Assembly (NCBI GenBank): GCA_026545765.1
Contig: JAIFAC010000259.1
Location: 62,001 to 126,000, forward strand
From: Plantago major
Taxonomy: Eukaryota; Streptophyta; Magnoliopsida; Lamiales; Plantaginaceae
Length of the DNA: 64,000 bases
Reading direction: 5' to 3'
The notes below the pieces were generated by a model. It did no database searches, had not been told where the DNA came from, and saw nothing but the letters and a program-made list of their open reading frames with translations. The position numbers were made by a program, and so were the translations under genes. Positions 12,284-22,100 of this stretch are shown here, piece by piece (positions within the stretch are counted from its first letter, which is position 1; each line of letters opens with the position of its first letter).

Positions 12284-12490
12284 GGAGTACAGGAAGTACT
12301 TAGTTTGGAAAATCAGGGAATAACTCCAAGGTTAATGGAGTAGAGGAAGTACTTGATTTGGGAAACTAAGGAATAACTCCAAGGTTATTGAGCACAGGAA
12401 GTACTTAGCTTGGGAAGCTAGGGAAGAGCTCAAAAAGGTTTCTGAGTACAGGAAGTACTTGGCTGTGAAAGTCGGGGAACAACTCAGGGG
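12284..12490 (+). repeat. Tandem ~53-bp units with the palindrome AAGTACTT in the LTR
   Basis: Four tandem units each contain GGAAGTACTT; the AAGTACTT palindromes lie at 12,294, 12,347, 12,399 and 12,453, spaced 52-54 bp. Each unit continues with a GGGAA(T/C)AACTC-like stretch. The array recurs in the 3' LTR (about 26,545-26,740) and in part in the minus-strand LTRs. It is downstream of the TATA box, so it would be in the transcribed leader. Confidence 0.8.
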
Positions 12491-12850
12491 GAACATTTGG
12501 TTGGGAACCATTTGTTTAAGGAATCTTAGAATAGGATTTTTGTAAGGTGACCTCAATTATCTATTCTAGTGAATTCTAGGTCTTTGGAAGACCGAAGTGG
12601 ATTAGTTGGAGGATTACGCCACCTCCAGATACCACTATACTTGCTGTGTTATTTACTTTTCTGTACTTACATTTCAGCAACACACACACACACTTTAACT
12701 GTTTCTGCACTTATCTATCTTAAGTCTTCCTTTCTGAATCTAAGTATCGAGATATGTACACGATATCGAGAAATAGTTTTATTGACAAAAGTTTTAAAAG
12801 ACTATTCACCCCCTCTAGTCTTTTACTTTGCCGTTATCTCGACCAACAAG

Positions 12851-12862
12851 TGGTATCTCGAA
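12851..12862 (+). promoter_or_regulatory. Primer-binding site of plus-strand Sirevirus
   Basis: Two bases after the LTR end the sequence begins TGGTATC, as in initiator Met-tRNA primer sites; the following bases agree only partly with the clean site seen in the minus-strand copy at 8,441-8,460. Confidence 0.65.
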
Positions 12863-12959
12863 AGGGAGGTTCACAAGCCTTCCAGATCAACCTAGATCCC
12901 CAGATTGTTGTAGGAACTTTTTCCATTTACGAGGACTATTTAATTTGTGTGTTAAGTGT

Positions 12960-14567
12960 GCGAGAATGTCTGAGTGATGCACCCATTCTCAAACCAGAGA
13001 ACTACGAGAAATGGAAAAATAGCATGATGCTCCACCTTGAAGCCATAAGTGACGAAATGATCGAAGTGATAAAGAATGGCCCAATAGTCATTCAACGACT
13101 TCAACAAGTCATGGAGGTTTCTAATGGTAGAGACAGATATCAAAGCGAAGGATCTTCACTGGCGATCGTCAACAAGTGAAAGATCTACTAGTCAAGTTAT
13201 TTACGAACCAAAGCCACGAGAACTCGGACATCGAAGATGCCAAGAGAAATCGTCTGATGGTCAAGCTCGTAATATCATCATCGGATCGACACCGAGCACA
13301 TACTGGTAAATTGTGGGTGCTAAACACGCTGAAGTTGCTCGCAACCGATTGAAGAAATCATGTGAACCGAAAACCAAAGAAAACAAGTTCGAAGTTCTCA
13401 AGTTGAAATTTCAAAATTTCAAACAAGGACCCACTGAAATTCTGGAAGAACTTGATTTCAGATTTACCACTCTCATGAGTGATATGGCAGCACTTGGGGA
13501 AAGCAACAGATACTCCCAGTCAGAAAAGATTAAGACTATTGTCAGAAGTCTTAACCACAACTGGGAGCATACTAAATTCTTTTATTTTAACCAAGGAATG
13601 CCAAATATCACTCCAGTGGAACTCTTCTCACATCTTGCTACGGTTGATTATGAGACAACACAAAGAGAACAAACAACAAAAGTTGCGTATTGCTCTGGTT
13701 GCTCAAGGAACTTCTGAAAAGAAGAAAAGCAAGGAAGAGACTGAGGATGCTCTTGCTGCAAAGCAAATGAGCAAATATGTCAGTCGAGAAGTTGAGAGAA
13801 GAAAAGCCAAAGAGAAGCTGAAAAAGCATCTAGGCTCAAACTATCACTAGCACAAAAATATGCAAAGCTCGCTGAACAAGCTAGCTCAGAAAGCATCATG
13901 TACTGAGGAAGTAGAAATTGGAAACGATATCTGTTTCTATTGTCAGAAACCTGGTCACTTCAAGAAGGATTGTCCTGCCTTCAACAAACTAAGGACAGGT
14001 GACAAGAAAGATAGAAGAATCTTCAGAAGAAGCCAGAAAGCTTTATTAACTGAAGAAAGAAAGAAAATCCAAACTCAACTGGATGCTCTAGACGTTGAGA
14101 CAGATTCTGAAGATGACAATTCAGATGACTCAACCTTACCATCACCAGAATTATGTGGAGTTACTCATGATATAATCGATTTCGGCCTCAAGAAGAATGA
14201 AATGTGTGGAGTTGCTGAAATTGACGGTCCAGACATCTCTAACATAGAAATCTATCTTATGGCTGATGAGGTAACACATACTTCTTGTTATACTTATGAA
14301 AGTGATGAAGAAGAAATAAAAGATCTAGAAAATCTCAGGAAAGAACTTGACATCTATGAAAGAGAATTTCTAATGATCCGAGCTAGAGCCGAAAATCTTG
14401 AAGAAGAAAAGAATTCTCTTGCAAAGGAAAATTCTCAATTAGTTAAGATATCTGAGAAAAAGGATGCTGAAAATGCATTTCTCAAAGCTCAGATATCTGA
14501 GACTGAAAAGTCACATAAAGAAGCAATGGATTACGAAAGAAATATGAAGATCTTCTTCCGAGAATAA
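12960..14567 (+). pseudogene. Sirevirus gag remnant
   Basis: Plus-strand gag with the same order as the minus copy: LKPENYEKWKNSMML near the N-terminus, FRFTTLMSDMAALG and LFSHLATVDYETTQREQ in the core, then a lysine-rich helical part, and a CX2CX4HX4C knuckle (CFYCQKPGHFKKDC) at 13,932-13,973. Behind it is a long charged segment (about 14,280-14,567) rich in Glu, Lys and Leu that looks like a coiled coil, a feature reported for Sirevirus Gag. Broken, with a few breaks. Confidence 0.8.
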
Positions 14568-14669
14568 GGAACTCAAAAGAAAGAATTATCTTTTCAATCT
14601 TATGCCAAAGCTCGACACTTCTTCAAGTACAATCTTACTTAAGAGATTCTTGAGAAAAGAAAGGACTTA

Positions 14670-15236
14670 ATGAATACAGATGATTGCTCTATCACTCTGA
14701 ATAAGAGTGAGGAAAGAAGAACATTTGTAAGTACTCAGCAAGATGGTTCCCATGCAATCTATAGTATCGGTGAGAAGACGAAGATTGTTGACAAAGGAAA
14801 GGCAGTTGCGACTAAACCTTTGTGGGAAAAACAAGTCAAAAACAAAACTGTTGGGCACGTCTCTGAAAAGAAACACAACACTGAAAAGTGTAAACACCCA
14901 CAGTGCTATGTCTCTCAAAAGGGTAGAATTGCAGGAGCTGGCAAATTCTCCCATGTCACTTTTTCTGGAAAGAAATTGGACCAACCAGAGACTAGCAAAG
15001 CTGCTGAGAAAAGATCTCAGATAGCTTCAAATGCTCGAAACGGTATTGGCTATAAAGGCATCGGGAAACAACTTGCTCATGAATACAAACAGGAGCAAGA
15101 ACGATGGCTAAAGGCTAGAATTGCTCAAAGCAATTATCAGAAGTGGAAGTTGAATCAAGCCACTGAAAATCTGAATGCCAGGGCTAGAAGAAATCTGGCA
15201 AGGAAAGCTAAGTTTGCTGAACAACAAACTCAATAA
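14670..15236 (+). pseudogene. Basic linker between Sirevirus gag and protease
   Basis: A 188-residue frame, strongly basic, with a helical C-terminal third rich in Ala, Arg, Lys and Gln (ARIAQSNYQKWKLNQATENL). No catalytic motif. By position it is the gag-protease connecting part of the polyprotein, which is longer in Sireviruses than in other Copia lineages. Function not known. Confidence 0.5.
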
Positions 15237-15458
15237 CCTGACAGGTATCTGAAAGCACCAAATGGAGCACCTAGGAACACACCAAGGAAGAAAATAATTC
15301 TTAATAATGATAATCATTCAATTAGAATTCCTCCTTATGTTCCTATCAGACAAAATAACGTTCCAAGGAAATTCATTCAAAAATGGATTCCTACTGGAAG
15401 ATTGTTTAGTCCTGATGGTTCCAATCAGAATTGAAAACCTAATCTCTGCTTCTGTTGT

Positions 15459-15665
15459 GTGCAGAATGCTTCCTGGACTAAAGCACAATGGCTATTTGAT
15501 AGTGGATGCGGAAAGCACATGACAGGAGACAAAGCAAATCCGGTCAATTACAAAGCTTGCAACACAGGACCAGATATCAGATTTGCTGGAGGAGAATTAA
15601 ATCCCTCTCTGGGATTTGGCAACGTCAAATTGGGAACATCAATAATCACCGACGACATATGTTAA
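15459..15665 (+). pseudogene. Sirevirus aspartic protease remnant
   Basis: Contains WLFDSGCGKHMTGD, the D-S-G active-site motif of Copia proteases (Asp codon at about 15,498), which cleaves the Gag-Pol polyprotein. The downstream part fits the usual Copia protease pattern (FAGGELNPSLGFGNVKLG). Broken downstream. Confidence 0.75.
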
Positions 15666-15773
15666 GTATTTGAAATATAATCTATTTAGCATGAGCCGGT
15701 TTGCATAAAGGTTTTATCAAAATTCAAAGCAAAATACTGCAAACTAATTGACAATGAGTCAAAGCAAACAGTC

Positions 15774-16750
15774 TTGGTTGCTCGGCGGAAAGGCAGTCTT
15801 TATGTTGCCGATTGGGCATCTACCACAACTGAAGAATGTCTCATGGTGAGTCAATCTGGTCACACAGAAGAGTACTGGTTATGGCACAAAAGAATGAGTC
15901 ACTTGAACTTCAAAATTCTGAACAGACTTGCCAAGAAAGAGTTAGTGGTTGGCCTTCCCAAAACATCTTTCAGAAAGGATGGTATTTGTTCTGCCTGTCA
16001 GATGGGGAAACAATCTAAGATCTCTTTCAAGTCCAAAATCAGACACTCTAGTGTTAGACCACTGCAACTATTACACATAGATCTTTTTGAATCATCTATA
16101 ACTAGTTATGTAGGAAAGAAGTATGGTCTAGTTGTTGTAGATGACTTCTCAAGATTCACTTGGGTTGTCTTTCTGAAACACAAATCTGATGCCAGGGTGG
16201 AGATACCAAACTTGCTGAAAAAGCTTGAAGTCATGAAAAATGACAAGGTGTCTGCAATCAGAACAGATCATGGTACTGAGTTTGTCAACCAGTACATAAA
16301 GGAGTTTTGTACCTGCAAAGGTATACAACACCAACTTTCCTCTGTAAGAACACCTCAACAAAATGGTGTTGCAGAAAGGAAAAACAGAACCCTTAAAGAA
16401 GCTGCAAGGACGATGCTAGCTGACACTAAAATAAGTGAAGTTTATTGGGTTGAAGTCAAACACAAACTGCTACATTCGTAATGATGTTTGATAAACAAAC
16501 ACCATGACAAGACCCTTATGAAATCTTGGTTGGTAGACCCCCTAATATCAAACATCTGAGAGTATTTGGTTGTAGATGTTTTGTTCTAAACAATGGAAAA
16601 GATTATCTGAGAACATTTCAACCAAAGGCAGATAAAGGTGTATTTCTTGGTTATTCCACGAATACCAAAGCCTACAGAATTTACTACAAAAGAACAAAGA
16701 AAATTGAAGAATCAGTTCATGTTGTATTCTATGAAGGAAGTAAGAAAACA
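15774..16750 (+). pseudogene. Sirevirus integrase remnant
   Basis: A frame from 15,774 to 16,481 covers the pre-integrase zinc finger (WHKRMSHLNF then CSACQMGK) and the catalytic core with the three acidic residues in LLHIDLFESS, IRTDHGTEFVN and QQNGVAERKNRTLKEAA. The C-terminal part follows in the next frame from 16,526 ([26 protein letters not shown]). Integrase joins the cDNA to host DNA. Broken. Confidence 0.85.
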
Positions 16751-18202
16751 CCTCCTAATGATGAACTCTCAGAAAGGTTCAAAGAACTAATGTTGAGGGA
16801 TTCTGAAGAAGAATCCTCAGAAAGGAGAAACATCATTATGGAAAGTGAGGATGACTCTGACGTAGAAAAGCTTGATATGCCTAGTAACAACCAGATGACT
16901 CACAAACATGTTGAAGAATTTCCTAAGAAACTTCCAGAAATGGAAACTGAAGATATTCATCATGAAGCTATCTCTGGAAATAATCTCTCTGAAAGACATG
17001 TTCCAGATAGCTCAAACACTGAACAAGTGTCAGACATTAATTGCCCTTCTGAGGAGCAAAATGTCTTAGATACTGAAAAAGTATCAAATCAAAATTCCAT
17101 TGATTCACATTCAAATCATTTGGATATTGATCCTACTAGCACTAAACCTATGATGAGATGGATCAAGGATCATCCTGCAAAAGATGTGACTGGACCAATT
17201 AATCAAGGTGTTAGGACTAGGAGAGCAATAGCTGAAAATGCTAATTCTCTCTTTGGATGTTTCATCTCAAATATTGAACCTAAAAATATAGAAGAAGCAT
17301 TAGGAGACCAAGACTGGATCTCTGCAATGCAAGAAGAGTTGGATCAATTTGAGAGAAACAAAGTCTGGAAACTAGTTCCATTTGTAGAAGGAATATCTGT
17401 GATTGGAACCAAGTGGGTTTTTAGAAACAAAATGAATGAATCTGGTGAAATAACTAGAAACAAAGCAAGATTGGTTGCCAAGGGATTTACCCAGACTGAA
17501 GGCTTAGATTTTGATGAGTCATATGCACCAGTTGCCAGATTGGATGCAATAAGACTCTTTCTAGCCTTTGCAGCTCATAAAGATTTTAAAGTTTATCAGA
17601 TGGATGTCAAAAGTGCATTCTTGAACGGTGAACTTGCAGAAGAAGTTTATGTTAAGCAACAACCTGGCTTTGAAGTTTCCTTAGAAAGTAGAATGGTCTA
17701 TAAACTACAAAAAGCTCTGTGTGGACTGAAATAGGCTCCAAGAGCATGGTATGACACTTTGGCCAAATACCTTCTGGAAAGTGGTTTCAAGAAATGTGAA
17801 GTTGATAAAACTTTATTTACCTTAAATCATGGTGGGAAACTACTCTTAGTTTAAGTATATGTTGATGACATCATATTTGGATCTAAGGACAAGCAACTTT
17901 GTAATGACTTTGCAAATCTCATGAAAAGTAAGTTTGAGATGAGCATGATGGGAGAAATGAATTATTTTCTAGGATTGCAAGTCAAGCAACTCAATGATGG
18001 AATATTCATTAGTCAAACAAAGTATGCAAAAGATATGCTCACAAAATTCAATCTTAAGCCTTCTGAAAAGAATGCTAAGATACCTATGAGCATTGGAACC
18101 AAAATGACCTATACTGAATCAGATAAGAGTGTTGAAGAACATAAGTATAGGAAATTGATAGGTTCACTACTTTACCTCACTGCAAGTAGACCTGATATTT
18201 AA
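16751..18202 (+). pseudogene. Sirevirus linker and reverse transcriptase remnant
   Basis: An acidic, Ser/Glu-rich linker (about 16,751-17,200) leads into the [52 protein letters not shown] and [15 protein letters not shown]. The catalytic YVDDIIFGS is near 17,860, followed by MNYFLGLQVKQLNDGIFIS. The motifs are those of Ty1/Copia RT. Broken, with few breaks; this is the best preserved part of the element. Confidence 0.85.
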
Positions 18203-18214
18203 TACGCCGTTGGA

Positions 18215-18804
18215 GTGTGTGCTAGATTTCAGACAAATCCGATGCAAACACACTACAACATTGCTATGAAAATATTAAGGTATGTAAAAGGTACAGTAGA
18301 TGTAGGATTGTGGTATCCTAAAGAAAGCGGATTGAGTTTAGCCGTACTCAGTTTCGATTATGCCGGATCATCGCTGATAGGAAAAGCACCTCGTGAACTT
18401 GTCGGTTTGGTACTAGACTTATCTCGTGGTTTAGCAAGAAGCAAAACTCAATTGCAACTTCTACCACAGAGGTGAATATATTGTCTTTGGTTTGTTGTGC
18501 AACACAAATTCTGTGGATACAACAACAACTTAAAGACTATGGACTCGATGAAAAGAAAACTCCCATTTTCTGTGACAACACAAGTGCTATTGCGATCACA
18601 CAGAATCCCAAATTTCATGCCAGAACAAAGCATATTGATGTTAGACATCACTTCATCAGAGACCAAGTTGAAAAAGGCAATATAGAGATACTCAAGATTG
18701 GCACTGAAGACCAACTTGCAGATATCTTCACTAAGCCACTACAAGAAAGTAGATTCTTAGCCTTAAGACATAGTCTTGGACTAATGGAACTACCAATGAA
18801 CTGA
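18215..18804 (+). pseudogene. Sirevirus RNase H remnant
   Basis: Two adjacent frames carry the C-terminal domain that degrades the RNA strand. Landmarks are NPMQTHYNIAMKILRYVKGT, then TKHIDVRHHFIRDQVEKGNI and DQLADIFTKPLQESRF, ending LGLMELPMN with the terminator codon at 18,802-18,804. The stem-loop cluster starts 14 bases later. Broken. Confidence 0.8.
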
Positions 18805-18817
18805 AAAAGTTCAGGAA

Positions 18818-18957
18818 TCTGGAACGGGCATCCAGAGAAGAGGTATCTGGAACGGGCATCCAGAGAAGAGAAAAGAGAAATCTGGAACGGGTATCCAGAA
18901 GTCAAAAAGGCTAAAAAGCAAAAAGACAGCTTAAGATCTCTGAGACGGGAACTCAGA
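18818..18957 (+). other. Cluster of four stem-loops with ACGGGNA loops behind Sirevirus pol
   Basis: Three tandem copies of TCTGGA-ACGGG(C/T)A-TCCAGA lie at 18,818-18,836, 18,846-18,864 and 18,881-18,899, each a perfect 6-bp stem with a 7-base loop. A fourth at 18,939-18,957 reads TCTGAG-ACGGGAA-CTCAGA: the loop is kept while two stem pairs are swapped in a compensating way. The first two are also present in the minus-strand copy (about 3,715-3,765). The position directly after the pol terminator and before the extra coding region suggests an RNA element acting on the element transcript; the function is unknown. Confidence 0.6.
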
Positions 18958-19154
18958 TATCTGAATCACTCTATAAATGGGGAACACAAAGGAGAATAGT
19001 ACAACTATCTGCAGTCAACTACTCTCTTGAAATTCGCATTATTTCTATCTTGATGAAAAACTTGGAAAAATCCTAAGTATAAGATGATTCGATGCAAACG
19101 GTGTTCTTGGTCATACAAAACGTGATTCGATAGCTAATAGCTAAAATTCATTAA

Positions 19155-22100
19155 ATGGGCACAATTACACTTGTTGATTGTGATCATTGTCAAGAAGCAA
19201 TGGTGACCCTTGATGAAATTAAGCGTTTGATCTATACGGGAAATTAATTCACAAAAATAGTGGATCAAAAATTACAAAGCCCACTTTGCATTTAATGCCG
19301 AACTAGCTTTTTTCTCACGCTTGCAAATCATGATACGCATACACAAAATCAATTTGTATGTATTTGTCTGTTGAGATTCTATTATATATATAGGATTTTG
19401 GCAAAAGAAATCACTTTCGCCTAATCCAAAATTTCGACTTACACAAAATAGCAAAACCTTCTCTTGATTCTCCGCAAACCTTCTACAATCTCGCAAATCA
19501 AGATTAAATTTTTCGCAAAGAATTACTGAATCAAATCTCTTTCAAACACCATCCCTACACTATATAAAGAGATGGCCCCAAAGAATTCTTCCTCACGTAA
19601 TCTCAATCCTCCACCGGTATCACCGAAAAGCAAGCACCGAAAGTTAGTTATTGTGAACAACCGACCGGTAGGAGATTTTAATCTCGAACATTGGACTTCA
19701 AATCACGTAATGATTTGGGGTGGTTCCATGGTTGAGGAATACCTCACGCAATAGAGAACCAAGCCGATGTAGTCGATTCTTGACATGCTTGAAAAGGCAC
19801 AAATCAAGAGTTTTCTATCTGTCGCCAAGTGGAATTTCATCACCGATGTGTTGGAATTCTACAACAACTCGTGATAATTTCTGTTTCAAGGCACCGCAAT
19901 AGTGTTCACAAAACCTCACCCAAGGAAAGGAAATCCTTCCGGACTTAACAACTTTCAGAAGTTGTTTGAGTTTCAAAATCTTGGAAAGGATTTTGAAATA
20001 AACACCAAGGATGATGATCTCCTTGAAGGTGTTAAACAATTAGATGTGACGTGTGTGATCTTGAAAATCGATACACCCACCGAGTACAAGCTTGTCGACA
20101 TCCGAACCGGACATCCGATGGTTCATCGCGATGTATCGCTTGCATTCTTCATGATGCTTTGATGGTCTACAAGGAGGTGCTGACCAGATAAGCCAAGAAC
20201 GATGGATCATGTTGTTCTTGCTGAATCAACAAGACAAAAGGCTGGAAAACCCTTTTAACTCGGGAAAGTACACCTTCATGAAGTTTGTGAAGAAGATTCA
20301 AGGCTTCGAGCCTAAGATCGCCAAAGGACTAGCTGAGCCAAAGGCCACAGTAGGCTATGGTCTGAAGATATGCTACTTGCTGGAGAAGCTTGGCATTGAG
20401 CTCAGAGAGACGGCTGAAATAGCCAACAGTAACCTACTCTACAAATATGAGTATACAAACTTTATGAAAAAGGTTACTGGGTCTCAGAAACGTTCTAAGA
20501 AGCGAAAGTCTGAAAAGGTATCTGAAGAAAAGGTTGCAACCAAGAAGCCCAGAACTTCAAGAAAGAAGTCATCGCAAATCAAGACACACCCATTGAGGTT
20601 GTCAATTCTCAGATATCTGCAGACCTTGTCGATGAACTGATAAAGGCAGATCAACTCATCAATGCTCCAAAAGAGTTATCAACTACTGAACAAGTAGACT
20701 CAGCAAGAGAAAGTACTTTCAGAAATGTGAAGACTATTACAGAAAGCCTTGCTAATGAACTCATAAATGCCAAAAGTGGTGAAAACACCAAGCCCTATCT
20801 CAGTAAACCGCAGGAATTATGGACCAATCGCCCTAATGTCGATGAGAGCTCGACGATGAAGATGATGAACTATTTATCTCTCAAGTCCTAGAAAGATCAA
20901 AACGGCTAAGGTTACCAAATAGTAACCGTGAAGAGGTATCTCAAAAGAACCTACACCACAAAGTTGTCAACAAGCACCTATAGCAAAGGTTGGTGGTGCA
21001 AACACATCATCAGGGAACGTTTCTTACGCACAACTTCAAGAAGCCCTGATGAGTGGTAATTTAGTGCTGGCAGGTGCTGATGAAAATGCCACATCTAAAA
21101 GTTTGGAAGAACCTACTAATGATAATTCTTCTGCTTCCAGACAACCACAACCACAACAACCACAACCACAACAGCCACAAGTGGTTGATGAAATGGTAAA
21201 TGAACTCCATTTCGACTTACCAGCAATGCAGTATGCTGAAGAAAATCCTGCAAAAGAGCAGGTTCCCCAACTTGACAAGAGGGATCAAACTGAGACATCC
21301 ACTCAGTATGATCAACCAGGAGGCAACCGAGTTGCACACTCGTGAAAGGTGTGAAGTACCTAAAACTTCAAACAAATAAGTCAGATCGAACAAAAAGACC
21401 AAAGTATAAAAGGGTCACAAGTTCCAGAGACCAATCAGCCTGACAATGCTCAGGTAGCTGAATGGTTTAACTCCTACCTTGTGAAAAAATTTATGCTTGT
21501 ATATCTTATTACTTATATAAAAATTCTTTGTTACAGTCGAGTTAGAAACACGTAAACAAGAGGAAGTCGAAAGCTTGCCTCGTAAACCGAGAAGGAGGTT
21601 ACCCCAATCTCGCTTAAGAAATCGAGCCCGTACTACATGTGATAATTGATTCTTAAGATAACACTTTTCACCATTTGTCTATGAGCTTAATCATTTAAAG
21701 TAAATGTTTCTAACAGTCCAACCGAGAAAGAGGAAGATAAGGCGTAAATGCCGAGACGAACCCAGAGACCGACAAGGTTTCAAGAACACATCATCGAGCC
21801 TTCTAGCATGAAGGTACATGAAAAATCAGTGATAAGTATTCTTCATCATGGTTTATCTTAAACTTCTTCTAAAGTATTCAATACTTTCTACTTACAGGCT
21901 CATTCAGAAGTAGAAATGCAAAGGGAAAAAGTTGTGACATCCTCCAGATCAATGGAAATTGATGAAGCTTCCAAGGCAACATCACATGAAAGAATACCGT
22001 AACCGAGAAAGTTTCGAGAAAATGACTCGAAGCTTCCTATTGAGGAAGTAAGTCCAAAACTCGTAACTCATTAAAGCATTTTTGCACAAATTCTTTCAAA

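Larger units (their letters stand above)
11151..12848 (+). repeat. 5' LTR of plus-strand Sirevirus
   Basis: A 1,698-bp LTR from TGTTAGGAATATC to GACCAACA. It has a TATA box (CTATAAATAT at 11,881), a tandem array of ~53-bp units after the TATA box, a CA microsatellite near 12,680 and a C-rich run before the end. The near-identical partner is at 25,418-27,107. Confidence 0.9.

Noticed and set aside
12569-12895. A plus-strand frame in the Sirevirus LTR as a leader gene
   Set aside because: It covers the CA microsatellite and the LTR end and is not preserved in the 3' LTR partner.
21036-21337. Minus-strand frames with long Cys/Gly or Val runs
   Set aside because: Shadows of the Pro/Gln repeat of the plus-strand Sirevirus region read in the wrong frame.
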